NCBI GenBank assembly: GCA_026129905.1
Contig: JAHCHE010000001.1
Location: 310,001 to 374,000 of the forward strand
Direction of reading: 5' to 3'
Origin: Bryobacteraceae bacterium
Lineage (GTDB): Bacteria > Acidobacteriota > Terriglobia > Bryobacterales > Bryobacteraceae
DNA: 64,000 nt
Below are positions 7,997-15,954 of this stretch, one piece after another (position 1 is the stretch's first letter; each line of letters opens with the position of its first letter). The notes under the pieces are model-generated. The model made no database searches, was not told the origin of the DNA, and was given only the letters and a program-made list of their open reading frames with translations. Position numbers and translations under genes: made by a program.

Positions 7997-9427
7997 ATGA
8001 CGGCGCTGGCGCAGCGGATGGAACTCTGGCCGGTCGAGAAGCTGGTGCCTTACGCCCGGAATCCGAGGACGCATTCCGAGGAGCAGGTGGCTCAGATCGC
8101 AGCCTCGATCGTGGAGTTCGGCTTCAACAATCCGGTGCTTGTGGACTCCCACGCCGGTGTGATCGCCGGCCACGGCAGGTTGCTCGCGGCGCGGAAGCTG
8201 GGCCTGGCCCAGGTCCCGGTGATCGTCCTCGATCACCTCGATGAAAATCAGCGGCGGGCCTACCTCCTCGCCGACAACCGCCTGTCGGAGTTGGCCGGAT
8301 GGGATCACGAGTTGCTTGCGCTTGAGTTGAAAGAGCTTGCGGACGCCGGCTTCGATGCCACGCTCGCCGGGTTCGACTCCAAGGAGATCGACGATTTCCT
8401 GGCCTCCTTGGAGCGGGACACAGGTCCGGGGGTCGGCGAAGTCGAAGACACGCTTCCGGAGTTGCCGGTCGAGACGGTGACCCAGCCCGGCGACCTCTGG
8501 TTGATCGGGCCGCATCGCCTCATGTGCGGGGACTGCCGCGATCGCGGCATCGTCGCGCGACTGTTCGAGGATCGGAAAGCGACCGTCGTGATCACGTCGC
8601 CGCCTTACGCCACTCAGAGGCAGTACGATCCGTCGAGCGGCTTCGCGCCAGTACCGCCGGAGAAGTACGTCGCCTGGTTCAAGGATGTGGCCGCGGCGAT
8701 CGAATCGGTGCTGGCGTCTGACGGCTCCTACTTCCTCAACATCAAGGCCCACGCCGACGAGGGCGAGCGGCACACGTACGTGATGGACTTGGTGCTGGCC
8801 CACAAGCGCCAGTGGGGCTGGCGGTTTGTGGATGAGTTCTGCTGGCGGAAGACCGATGACGGCGTTCCGGGCGGTTGGAACAACCGCTTCAAGAATGCCT
8901 TTGAGCCGATCTATCACTTCTCGCGTGAGCGCAGGATCAAGTTCCGGCCGCGCGAGGTGGGCCACTGGTCCGACGACTGCTTCGATTACTCGCCCGACAA
9001 TCCGAAGTCAACCTCGGGCAGCGGGTTGCTGGGGACGGGACCGCGCGGCGCGGCCGCCGACAAGGGCAGGAATCACGCCGCCTGGCAGACCACGCGCCGC
9101 AATGCCAATGACCTCGAGGGCCGGCACGGTGGCCTGGCGCGCCCGTCGAATGTGATCGAAGCGAAAACCGAATCGAGTCAAGGCTCGCACTCGGCTCCGT
9201 TCCCGCGCGCCATCCCGGAGTTCTTCATCAAAGCTTTTTCCGACGCCGGCGACGTGATCTTCGATCCGTTCTCCGGCAGCGGTACCACGCTCGTCGCCGC
9301 CGGACTTTTGCAGCGCGCTGGCTTCGGCGCCGAGATCAGCCCGGCGTACTGCGATGTGATCCTGCGGCGATTGCAGGAGTCTTTGAAGCTCACGCCCGTC
9401 CATGCCGTGACGGGCAAATCGTTCTGA
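7997..9427 (+). CDS. ParB-domain DNA methyltransferase, SPPY type
   Basis: About 476 aa. Residues 1-130 are a ParB-like nuclease domain (PVEKLVPYARNPRTH, then VIAGHGRLLAARKLG, with VPVIVLDHL and ADNRLSELAGW). From about 160 follows an amino-methyltransferase of the beta class, with motif IV TSPPY near residue 200 before the SAM-binding motif I DPFSGSGTTLVAAG near 422. SPPY favours N4-cytosine methylation, though adenine enzymes with SPPY exist. The modification probably protects phage DNA from restriction or marks it for packaging. GTG 7991 and 7994 are alternative starts. A paralogue with a DPPY motif lies 1.2 kb downstream. Confidence 0.9.
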   Translation: MTALAQRMELWPVEKLVPYARNPRTHSEEQVAQIAASIVEFGFNNPVLVDSHAGVIAGHGRLLAARKLGLAQVPVIVLDHLDENQRRAYLLADNRLSELAGWDHELLALELKELADAGFDATLAGFDSKEIDDFLASLERDTGPGVGEVEDTLPELPVETVTQPGDLWLIGPHRLMCGDCRDRGIVARLFEDRKATVVITSPPYATQRQYDPSSGFAPVPPEKYVAWFKDVAAAIESVLASDGSYFLNIKAHADEGERHTYVMDLVLAHKRQWGWRFVDEFCWRKTDDGVPGGWNNRFKNAFEPIYHFSRERRIKFRPREVGHWSDDCFDYSPDNPKSTSGSGLLGTGPRGAAADKGRNHAAWQTTRRNANDLEGRHGGLARPSNVIEAKTESSQGSHSAPFPRAIPEFFIKAFSDAGDVIFDPFSGSGTTLVAAGLLQRAGFGAEISPAYCDVILRRLQESLKLTPVHAVTGKSF

Positions 9428-9460
9428 CCTAAATCCAACCTTCGAAGGAGAAAGACAATC

Positions 9461-9919
9461 ATGCCCGAAGTTGCTACCCCGAACCAGGCCGAGCGGGAGT
9501 TCGAAACCGCCTCGGACGAGTTCTTCAAGAACCAGAGCCAGGTCAACGCCGGTTACGGCAATGTCCTGTTCGCCAACATCAAGCGGACGTACGACGAATA
9601 CCAGCAGGAGTCGCTGGAATCGATCAAGCGCAACCGCACCATCGTCGACAAGCTTGTCTCCGACGCGCAGCAGTACGACAACCAGCGTCAGGTGATCGCC
9701 AACCAGGCGCTGCAGAACGCCGTCGAAACGGCCAACATGGTCGCCAAGCAGGCTGTGCGTCACTCCGACATCGCCATCGACGGCCAGTGGAACCCGGTGC
9801 AGCAGGGCGCTGGCGACACGCTGACGGCCCGGGCGGTGTCCATCGACGACGTGTCGCTCAAAGCCATCGGCGCCGTGGTCGCTGCGGCCGTGGCCGACGC
9901 GCTGGCGAGCCGCAAGTAG
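9461..9919 (+). CDS. Helical hypothetical phage protein, 152 aa
   Basis: ATG 9461 is preceded by the strong site GAAGGAGAAAGAC. The protein is rich in Gln, Asn, Glu and Ala and predicted almost all helical (KNQSQVNAGYGNVLFANIK and a following long helix), with an Ala/Val-rich C-terminus (GAVVAAAVADALASRK). Composition suggests an abundantly made structural or assembly protein rather than an enzyme, in agreement with the strong ribosome site. I do not recognise the family. A hairpin after the stop may end this transcript. Confidence 0.65.
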   Translation: MPEVATPNQAEREFETASDEFFKNQSQVNAGYGNVLFANIKRTYDEYQQESLESIKRNRTIVDKLVSDAQQYDNQRQVIANQALQNAVETANMVAKQAVRHSDIAIDGQWNPVQQGAGDTLTARAVSIDDVSLKAIGAVVAAAVADALASRK

Positions 9920-9940
9920 TTCTCCCCGACCCGCGTCGTG

Positions 9941-9976
9941 AAGGGCGGTCCTGGATTCCTCCGCAGGGCCGCCCTT
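9941..9976 (+). terminator. Hairpin after the 152-aa gene, possible terminator
   Basis: AAGGGCGGTCC (9941-9951) pairs with GGGCCGCCCTT (9966-9976): 11 pairs including one G-T, loop of 14 bases. It stands 21 bases after the stop codon. There is no T-run behind it, so it would be a weak intrinsic terminator or an mRNA-stabilising hairpin. Confidence 0.45.
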
Positions 9977-9999
9977 CCCCTCATGCCAGGTGAATCCTC

Positions 10000-10356
10000 A
10001 TGTCTGACCGCTTTGCTCTGGAAGCACGATCGTTCGGCAAGGTCGCCGTGGCGGCGCCCGGCACGCCGGTCCGGCTGACCGCGGATGAGACCTTGCGCAC
10101 CGTCCGCCTGCGGTTTGCCACGCTGATCGGCGAGACGGGCCGGGTGTTTCTGGGCGTTGCGGGAATGAACAAGTCCACCGGCGCGGGAGTGATCAAAGAA
10201 TTCTGGCCGACAGGTGTCGGCGGTGGCGTGTCGGACGACCTGGTGCTCGAATCGCCCAACGGTCTCCGGCCCGCCGATTACTGGATCGACGCCAACGTCG
10301 CTGGCGAGGGCCTGATCGTGGCCTACTGGGTTCCCACGCCCTACTGGGCGCCGTAA
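10000..10356 (+). CDS. Hypothetical beta-rich phage protein, 118 aa
   Basis: Starts at ATG 10000 after a CCAGGTG site. The sequence is Gly/Val/Thr rich with alternating hydrophobic residues, typical of an all-beta domain (VRLTADETLRTVRLRFATLI; GRVFLGVAGMNKSTG) and ends in an aromatic, Pro-rich tail (YWVPTPYWAP). A small virion or decoration protein is possible. No motif recognised. It lies between a helical protein and a small hydrophobic protein, before the second methyltransferase. Confidence 0.55.
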   Translation: MSDRFALEARSFGKVAVAAPGTPVRLTADETLRTVRLRFATLIGETGRVFLGVAGMNKSTGAGVIKEFWPTGVGGGVSDDLVLESPNGLRPADYWIDANVAGEGLIVAYWVPTPYWAP

Positions 10357-10360
10357 TCCG

Positions 10361-10630
10361 ATGATTCGCGCACTGCGGATCTGGTGGAGGCTGCGGCCGC
10401 TGGCGGCAAGGTTACAGGAGCTATCCAAGATGAAGTTTTCCGTGAACGTCGCAATTCAGATGCTGGCGTTGGTGGCGCAAGGCTTAAACGCCACGATGGA
10501 GTTGCTGCCCGGGCGCGGCAGGTTCTGGGCGATGGTCGGGCTGTCCGCCGTGCAGGGTGTGGCGGCCGTGCTCGCCCACTTTGCCAATCCCGATGGCACT
10601 CCGGCACAGGCGCCCTACATCAAGAGGTGA
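10361..10630 (+). CDS. Small hydrophobic protein, holin candidate
   Basis: 89 aa with a basic N-terminus (RALRIWWRLRPLAARL), an amphipathic/hydrophobic helix (VNVAIQMLALVAQGLNATM) and a second hydrophobic helix (FWAMVGLSAVQGVAAVLAHF). Size and two-helix layout would suit a holin or other membrane peptide, but there is no endolysin gene next to it: the only cell-wall enzyme seen is in the tail module at 26469. The stop overlaps the GTG start of the next gene. Holin role is a guess. Confidence 0.5.
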   Translation: MIRALRIWWRLRPLAARLQELSKMKFSVNVAIQMLALVAQGLNATMELLPGRGRFWAMVGLSAVQGVAAVLAHFANPDGTPAQAPYIKR

Positions 10631-11898
10631 AAACCGACATCCAGATCGAGCGCTGGCCTGTCGAGCGGCTGATCCCGTACGCCCGGAATCCGCGCACCCA
10701 CACCGAAGAGCAGGTCGCGCAGATCGCGGCGTCGATCGTAGAGTTCGGCTGGACGAATCCGGTCCTGGTGGGCGCGGATGGCGTGATCATTGCGGGCCAC
10801 GCACGCGTGATGGCAGCGCGCAAGCTGGGCACGACCGAAGTCCCGGTGATCGTGCTGGATCACCTGACCGAGGCCCAACGGCGCGCCCTGGTGATTGCCG
10901 ACAACAGGCTCGCCCTCAACGCAGGGTGGGATGAGGATATGCTTCGCGTCGAGCTCGACGCGCTGCGCGAGGTTGACTTCAATCTGGACCTGCTGGGCTT
11001 CGCCGACGATGAACTCGATGCGCTGCTCGCAGAGCCCGAGACCGAAGCCGCATGCGACACGGACGACGATGCGGTCCCGGAGACGCCAGAGATGGCGGTC
11101 ACACTTCCGGGTGACGTCTGGCTCCTGGGAGACCACCGGCTGCTATGCGGCGACGCCACGCAGATGGAACCCGTGGAAAGAGTCCTTGCTGGCGGCCTCG
11201 CCGACATGGTGTGGACCGATCCGCCTTACAACGTGAACTATGGCGCGACGATGAAGGACAAGCTACGCGGCCAAAAGGGGAAGATGCTGCGCAAGATTGC
11301 CAACGACAACCTCGGCGACGGCTTCGAGCAGTTCCTGCGGGATGCCTGCACCAATATGCTGTCGGTCACCAAGGGCGCAGTCTACATCTGCATGTCGTCA
11401 TCGGAGCTGCACACGCTCCACAAAGCATTCGCGGCCGCCGGCGGCCACTGGTCTACCTTCGTCATCTGGGCCAAGAACACGTTCACAATGGGCAGGTCGG
11501 ACTATCAGCGGCAGTACGAGCCGATCCTCTACGGCTGGAAGGAGGGCTTGGACCACTTCTGGTGCGGCGCTCGCGACCAGGGCGACGTATGGTTTGTGAA
11601 GAAGCCCGTCGCCAACGACCTGCACCCCACGATGAAGCCGGTGGAGTTGGTGGAGCGAGCCGTTCGCAACAGCAGCAAGAGCCGGGACACCGTGCTCGAT
11701 CCGTTCGGCGGGTCGGGGTCGACGATGATCGCGTGCGAGAAGACAGGCCGCCAGGCGCGGCTGATCGAGTTGGAGCCAAAATACTGCGACGTGATCGTGC
11801 GGCGCTTCCAGGAGTTCAGCGGCAAGGAGGCGACGCTCGAAGGCGATGGCCGACGGTTCGGCGACCTCGCCGCCGAGCGGCTCGGGGTGGCGGCATGA
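10627..11898 (+). CDS. ParB-domain DNA methyltransferase, DPPY type
   Basis: 423 aa. GTG 10627 overlaps the previous stop (GTGA); the open frame extends further upstream but without reason to use it. The N-terminal ParB domain is closely similar to the first methyltransferase (PVERLIPYARNPRTH; IIAGHARVMAARKLG). The methyltransferase domain has motif IV DPPYNVNYG near residue 198 and motif I DPFGGSGSTMIA near 358, a beta-class layout expected to make N6-methyladenine. With its SPPY paralogue it forms a pair that probably diverged by duplication, each methylating different bases or sites. It is not accompanied by a restriction nuclease gene, so anti-restriction is the likely role. Confidence 0.92.
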   Translation: MKTDIQIERWPVERLIPYARNPRTHTEEQVAQIAASIVEFGWTNPVLVGADGVIIAGHARVMAARKLGTTEVPVIVLDHLTEAQRRALVIADNRLALNAGWDEDMLRVELDALREVDFNLDLLGFADDELDALLAEPETEAACDTDDDAVPETPEMAVTLPGDVWLLGDHRLLCGDATQMEPVERVLAGGLADMVWTDPPYNVNYGATMKDKLRGQKGKMLRKIANDNLGDGFEQFLRDACTNMLSVTKGAVYICMSSSELHTLHKAFAAAGGHWSTFVIWAKNTFTMGRSDYQRQYEPILYGWKEGLDHFWCGARDQGDVWFVKKPVANDLHPTMKPVELVERAVRNSSKSRDTVLDPFGGSGSTMIACEKTGRQARLIELEPKYCDVIVRRFQEFSGKEATLEGDGRRFGDLAAERLGVAA

Positions 11899-12072
11899 AT
11901 CGAACGTTGCCGCCGGGAGTTGGCACAGGTCGAAGCCGAGATCCGCGCCGGCAATCCCGATCTTCAGGGCCTATGCCTCGCGTTGTCGGACTGGTCCGCC
12001 GAGTTGCGTATTCTTGAAAGGCTTCCGTGGAAAACCACCTTCTTCAGATCCTGGTCCCCGGCGTCGGACTGA
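11899..12072 (+). CDS. Small phage ORF without normal start codon
   Basis: Directly after the methyltransferase stop an open frame encodes a peptide with a credible protein composition: RRELAQVEAEIRAGNPD followed by LCLALSDWSAELRILERLPW, an acidic helical pattern I associate with small phage proteins. No ATG or GTG lies in frame; candidates are TTG 11920, or the ATG 11895 read in another frame and shifted by one base (MNRTL then RRELAQ). Either an unusual start, a frameshift or a sequence error may explain this. It overlaps the next gene. Confidence 0.35.
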   Translation: MERCRRELAQVEAEIRAGNPDLQGLCLALSDWSAELRILERLPWKTTFFRSWSPASD

Positions 12073-12287
12073 TCTCGGGGTTGATCGCCACCTACGTCAG
12101 TCTCCAGAACCGGGCGCTGCTGGCCGAGGTGCGGCGGGAACTGGCCGAGCTCGAAAACCGCCTGATCGAGAAGATCAACGGAACGTACGTACGCCGGTCA
12201 GAATGTTCCTTGCGCGAAGAGCTGGTGCAGGAACGGTTGAACTCGCTCGTGGACGAGATGAAGAACAGAAACGCCGCCGGACGTTAA
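12027..12287 (+). CDS. Small membrane-anchored coiled-coil protein
   Basis: 86 aa from GTG 12027 with GAAAGG upstream. One N-terminal hydrophobic helix (LQILVPGVGLISGLIATYVSL) is followed by a long charged coiled coil (ALLAEVRRELAELENRLIEK). This is the layout of phage membrane proteins such as Rz-like spanins or XhlA-like lysis proteins, but no partner gene proves that. It is the last plus-strand gene before a convergent minus-strand block and its stop lies within the loop of a GC-rich hairpin. Confidence 0.6.
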   Translation: MENHLLQILVPGVGLISGLIATYVSLQNRALLAEVRRELAELENRLIEKINGTYVRRSECSLREELVQERLNSLVDEMKNRNAAGR

Positions 12288-12296
12288 CCGGCGGCG
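12272..12296. terminator. GC-rich hairpin between convergent genes
   Basis: CGCCGCCGG (12272-12280) and CCGGCGGCG (12288-12296) form a perfect 9-bp stem with the loop ACGTTAA, which contains the stop codon of the upstream gene. It lies between the convergent genes ending at 12287 and 12315 and could stop transcription from both sides, although no T-run follows. Confidence 0.5.
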
Positions 12297-12314
12297 GTGA
12301 AGGGAAGCAGGATG

Positions 12315-12878
12315 CTATTGGCCGGCGATGCGGTAGGCTCTGGCGCCCTCGGGCGTCTTGACGGATTCGACCGTGAGCCCCATCTTCTTGCCGAGCGCGC
12401 CCGAGATGAACCCGCGGACGCTGTGGGCCTGCCATCCGGTGGCGGACATGATGTCGGCGAGCGTGGCGCCTTCGGTGCGGCGCAGCAGTTCGAGGACGAT
12501 GGCCTTCTTGCTGCCTTCGCGCGCGTCCTTGGACCCAGCGGCATCGCCTTTGGGCTTGGCCTCCTTGGTCGTCTTGGCCTTCTTCGGCGCGGCAGGGGCC
12601 GCCTGTGGCGCGGGGGTAGGCGTCAGGGCTTGGACCGCCTTCCAGATCCGCGTGACGGCGGTCTTGCGGTCGGTGAACTTCTTGACCGGCTTCAGGTCAC
12701 CGAACGGCGGCGCCCCGGCAAAGCTGTTCCAGACCTCAACGAGGCGGTCGCTGGGCCAGGTGGCGGCGAGTTTGGCGAGTTCCTTCTCGCTGGTGAATCG
12801 CGCCTGGTCGTCGGGGATCGCGTCCCCGGCGATGTAGGCGGTGATCGTATTGTCGGAATCGATGGCAAACGTCGTCAT
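12315..12878 (-). CDS. DUF3489 domain protein
   Basis: 187 aa. The C-terminal 70 residues match the DUF3489 pattern: IVLELLRRTEGATLADIMSA, then GWQAHSVRGFISGALGKK, a winged-helix-like fold found in many phage and chromosomal proteins and probably DNA-binding. The N-terminal half has a small domain (DDQARFTSEKELAKLAATW) and a Lys/Ala/Pro-rich linker at about 85-115. It is on the minus strand, in a block of three genes opposite to the main phage operons, so it may be expressed in the lysogenic state and could be a regulator; this is inference. Confidence 0.85.
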   Translation of the reverse strand: MTTFAIDSDNTITAYIAGDAIPDDQARFTSEKELAKLAATWPSDRLVEVWNSFAGAPPFGDLKPVKKFTDRKTAVTRIWKAVQALTPTPAPQAAPAAPKKAKTTKEAKPKGDAAGSKDAREGSKKAIVLELLRRTEGATLADIMSATGWQAHSVRGFISGALGKKMGLTVESVKTPEGARAYRIAGQ

Positions 12879-12892
12879 GGTGGTTGTCCTTT

Positions 12893-13120
12893 CTATCTGG
12901 TCATTCCGGCGAGCTGATCGCCGGCGGTAATCGAGAGGTTCTTGTAATAGCCGCTGGCCAGGCGCGCCCAGCCGAACGGCGTCGAGATTTCATGGCGCGC
13001 GGCGATCCGGCTCAACTTGATGCGGTGCGTGCCGTTGTCGAACTCCTTCTTGAGGTGGCCCCAGCGGTCGAGCTTCCAGCCGTTGCGGGTGGCCCAGGCG
13101 ATCAGTTCTTCGCGGGTCAT
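12893..13120 (-). CDS. Hypothetical small protein, 75 aa
   Basis: Minus-strand gene two bases from its upstream neighbour, and 14 bases before the DUF3489 gene. The sequence (TREELIAWATRNGWKLDRWG, then HLKKEFDNGTHRIKLSR) has a helix followed by a beta-hairpin and looks like a complete small fold, possibly nucleic-acid binding given its basic charge. Not recognised. Confidence 0.6.
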   Translation of the reverse strand: MTREELIAWATRNGWKLDRWGHLKKEFDNGTHRIKLSRIAARHEISTPFGWARLASGYYKNLSITAGDQLAGMTR

Positions 13121-13122
13121 GT

Positions 13123-13386
13123 TCAGTACTCCAGTCCTTTGGCGTCGACCGCGCTGCGGTCGCCCAGGTCGGCGAGCACGTAGGCGAGTTGCTCGGTGAT
13201 GCGGCCGAGGTCGCCCGCGTAGCCCCAGTCGGCGGGCGCGGCGGCCTGCCGCTTCTTGTGATCGGCCAGGCGGCCAGCAATGCGTTTCAGCAGGTACTGG
13301 GCTTCGGCGAACCGCGCGGTGTAGCAGCCGGCGGCGGTTTGGTCGGTCGATTGCGCTTTGGTGTTCCTCATTGCGAACCCATTCAT
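13123..13386 (-). CDS. Hypothetical small protein, 87 aa
   Basis: First gene of the minus-strand block. The frame is open up to 13503, but that would run into the divergent terminase gene; ATG 13386 with GGGTGA upstream, or ATG 13371, is more likely. The protein is helical and basic in the centre (LLKRIAGRLADHKKRQAA) with no known motif. Its promoter must lie in the 75 bases between it and the terminase small subunit gene at 13462. Confidence 0.5.
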   Translation of the reverse strand: MNGFAMRNTKAQSTDQTAAGCYTARFAEAQYLLKRIAGRLADHKKRQAAAPADWGYAGDLGRITEQLAYVLADLGDRSAVDAKGLEY

Positions 13387-13461
13387 CGCTTCACCCGCGC
13401 GAAGAAGCAAGCGGAATCGAACAACTGAATCTCTCGACGTTTCAAACAGATAGGGCCAGAG

Positions 13462-13950
13462 ATGTCGGATAAGCTGATGAGCCAGGCCGAGTACGCGCGG
13501 CATCGCGGCAAGAGCCGCCAGTACATCAGCCGCCTGGCCAAGGCCGGCGTGCTGGTGATGCGCGGCGGCAAGGTGGACGCCGCCGCCTCGGACGCCGTGC
13601 TCGATGATCGGCCGGAACCGGTTTCCGAGCGCGTTGTCGCCGCATCGTCGGAAGGCGCCCCGTCCGGCACGACCTTTGCCCAGGCCAAGACTGCCGACAT
13701 GGTCTTCAAAGCCAAGCTCCGCAAGATGGAGTACGACGTGCGGATGGGCAAGCTCGTCGAGGCGGAACTGGTCAAGCAGCGCTGGTCCACAATCTACCGC
13801 CTCATCGTCGACCGGATCCTGGCGTGGCCGAACCGTCTCGCGCCCGAGGTGGCGGCGCTCACCGACGAGCGGCAGGTGCGGGAAGCCATCCTGCGGGAGG
13901 CGCGGACGTTGGTCAACGACCTGCGAGCCGACGTGCAGTATGCGCGTTGA
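13462..13950 (+). CDS. Terminase small subunit (Nu1-like)
   Basis: 162 aa, first gene of the late operon. Residues 5-40 form a winged-helix/HTH region (SQAEYARHRGKSRQYISRLA, then AGVLVMRGGKVDA) typical of Nu1-type small terminase proteins that bind the packaging site. A linker of about 30 residues leads to a helical assembly region (AKTADMVFKAKLRKMEYDVR, ILAWPNRLAPEVAAL) that contacts the large subunit. The large subunit gene overlaps its end by 11 bases. In the infected cell it marks the concatemer for packaging. Confidence 0.88.
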   Translation: MSDKLMSQAEYARHRGKSRQYISRLAKAGVLVMRGGKVDAAASDAVLDDRPEPVSERVVAASSEGAPSGTTFAQAKTADMVFKAKLRKMEYDVRMGKLVEAELVKQRWSTIYRLIVDRILAWPNRLAPEVAALTDERQVREAILREARTLVNDLRADVQYAR

Positions 13951-15772
13951 GGAGATCCAGATCCTCGCGGCTGATGTGCTGGCGCCGCCTCCCGATCTGA
14001 CGGTCTCCGCGTGGGCGGATCAGAACCGGCGGTTGTCGTCGGAGTCCGCCGCGGAGAAGGGTGAGTGGCGGACAGATCGCGCCCCGTATCAGCGCGCCGT
14101 GATGGACGCCATGGGGCCCGCGAGTCCTTACGAAACGGTCGTGATGATGTGGGCGGCGCAGTCGGGCAAGAGTTCGCTGCTCGAAAACTTCTTGGGCTAC
14201 ATCATCGAGCTCGACCCAGGACCGGTGTTGCTGGTCGAACCGCGCGAGGTGGATGCCGAGGCGTTCTCGAAGGATCGTCTCGCGCCCATGCTGCGCGACA
14301 CGCCGTGCCTGCGCGGCAAGGTGGCGGATGCGCGCTCGCGCGATTCGAACAACACGATCCTGCACAAGAAGTTCCTGGGCGGCTCGATTACGCTCGCGGC
14401 AGCGAACTCTCCGGCCGGCCTGGCGATGCGCTCGATCCGCTACTGCCTGCTCGACGAGGTTGATCGTTACCCGGCGAGCGCGGGCAGTGAAGGCGATCCG
14501 GTGAACCTCGCCATCACGCGCACGGCGAACTTCTGGAACCGGAAGATCGTTCTGTGCTCGACGCCCACGACCAAGGGCGCCTCGCGGATCGAGCAGGCCT
14601 GGCTCAACTCGAACCAGCAGAGCTACTGGGTGCCGTGCCCGCACTGCGCCGGACCCCAGGTTCTCCGCTGGGAGAACCTGATCTGGCCGAAGGACGAACC
14701 GGAGAGGGCCGAATACCGCTGCGAACACTGCTCCCGGATGATCGCCGACTGGCAGAAGCACGGCATGCTCCGCGCCGGCGAGTGGCGCGCCGCGCGACCG
14801 GAAGTGGCCGACGTCGCCGGATTTTGGATCAACGGCCTCTACTCGCCCTGGCGCAAGTGGGGCGCGCTGGCGAAGAAATTCCTGGCGGACAAGCGATCTG
14901 TCGAGACCCTCCGTGAGTTTGTGAACACCGTGCTCGCCGAACCGTGGGACGATGCCGCCGAAACCACGGTCGACCAGGCCACGGTGATGGCTCGCCGGGA
15001 GCACTACCGGGCGGCAGTGCCATTCGGCGCTGTGGTGCTGACCGCCGGCGTCGATGTGCAGAAGGACCGGCTCGAACTGGAACTCGTGGGCTGGGGACGC
15101 GGCGAAGAATCCTGGTCCGTCGAGTACCGCGTGCTTCCGGGCGATCCCTCGGGCGCCCTGGTCTGGCAGGAACTCGACACCTACCTGGAGCGGCGTTGGC
15201 CGCATGAGACGGGGCTTTCGCTGCCAGTGTCGGCATGCTCGATTGACGCGGGCTACGAGTCGCAAGCGGTATATGAGTTCTGCCGGACGCGCTATCACCG
15301 GCGCATCTTCGCAGTGAAGGGCAAAGGTGGACCACTGCCCGTCTGGCAGCGCAAACCCACGGCGAAGAACATCCGCGGTGAGAAGCCGTGGATCGTCGGC
15401 ACCGACACAGCGAAGGAAACCATCTACGGGCGCCTCAAGAATCCGACGCCAGGCACGCCCGGCTACTCGCATTTCCCGGCGGATCGGGAGGAGACGTACT
15501 TTGAACAGCTCCTCGGCGAAGTCCTTGTGACCACCTACGCAAAGGGCCAGCCCAAGCGTGATTGGCGGCCAAAGCCGGGCGTGCGGCAGGAAGCGCTCGA
15601 CGCGCGCGTCTATGCCTACACCGCGTTGCGGGCCCTCATCTCCATGGGGCTCTCGCTCGACAACGAAGCGGACCGGATCCTGGCCGCGAACCGGCCCCGG
15701 CCCGTGCCGGAGGATGACCGGGACCGCGAACGCTGGCTGGGCAATCGAGGAAGGAAGTGGCTCACGCGATGA
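13940..15772 (+). CDS. Terminase large subunit, GpA family
   Basis: 610 aa. ATG 13940 overlaps the small subunit gene; an upstream extension of the frame is only a shadow. It shows the GpA-type motor: ATPase Walker A WAAQSGKSS near residue 74, Walker B YCLLDEVDRYP near 170, a zinc-binding insertion with CPHC near 233 and CEHC about 35 residues later, and the nuclease domain starting AGVDVQKDRLELELVGWG near 370 with the metal-binding Asp. It cuts and translocates phage DNA into the prohead together with the portal. Length is normal for the family (about 640). Confidence 0.96.
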   Translation: MRVEEIQILAADVLAPPPDLTVSAWADQNRRLSSESAAEKGEWRTDRAPYQRAVMDAMGPASPYETVVMMWAAQSGKSSLLENFLGYIIELDPGPVLLVEPREVDAEAFSKDRLAPMLRDTPCLRGKVADARSRDSNNTILHKKFLGGSITLAAANSPAGLAMRSIRYCLLDEVDRYPASAGSEGDPVNLAITRTANFWNRKIVLCSTPTTKGASRIEQAWLNSNQQSYWVPCPHCAGPQVLRWENLIWPKDEPERAEYRCEHCSRMIADWQKHGMLRAGEWRAARPEVADVAGFWINGLYSPWRKWGALAKKFLADKRSVETLREFVNTVLAEPWDDAAETTVDQATVMARREHYRAAVPFGAVVLTAGVDVQKDRLELELVGWGRGEESWSVEYRVLPGDPSGALVWQELDTYLERRWPHETGLSLPVSACSIDAGYESQAVYEFCRTRYHRRIFAVKGKGGPLPVWQRKPTAKNIRGEKPWIVGTDTAKETIYGRLKNPTPGTPGYSHFPADREETYFEQLLGEVLVTTYAKGQPKRDWRPKPGVRQEALDARVYAYTALRALISMGLSLDNEADRILAANRPRPVPEDDRDRERWLGNRGRKWLTR

Positions 15773-15954
15773 AAGTCAGAAGTCAGCCTAGCGCTCTGGG
15801 TACCCCTGGCATCTGGGAGTACCTGGTGGTCACCGGCGATGCCGAATCGCCGGACCTCCTTGCCGAGCACGGCGCGCAGGGGTGGGAACTGGTGGCTGTC
15901 GTGCGCGAATTCGGAACACGGGCGACGTTCTACTTCAAACGGAGGCGGCAGTAG
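15769..15954 (+). CDS. Small DUF4177-like protein
   Basis: 61 aa from ATG 15769, which overlaps the terminase stop; AAGGAAG lies 11 bases upstream. GTG 15757 would add four residues. The pattern WEYLVV, then LLAEHGAQGWELVAVV and ATFYFKRRR is that of DUF4177-type proteins (small alpha/beta, function unknown), which also occur as single small genes in phages. A role in head assembly is possible only from its position between terminase and gpW. Confidence 0.65.
   Translation: MKVRSQPSALGTPGIWEYLVVTGDAESPDLLAEHGAQGWELVAVVREFGTRATFYFKRRRQ

Noticed and set aside
9941-9976. Strong intrinsic terminator
   Set aside because: The stem is good but there is no T-run, so I list it only as a possible terminator, not as a secure one.
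13913-15472. 519-codon minus-strand open frame
   Set aside because: Antisense to the terminase large subunit, whose motifs are unambiguous.
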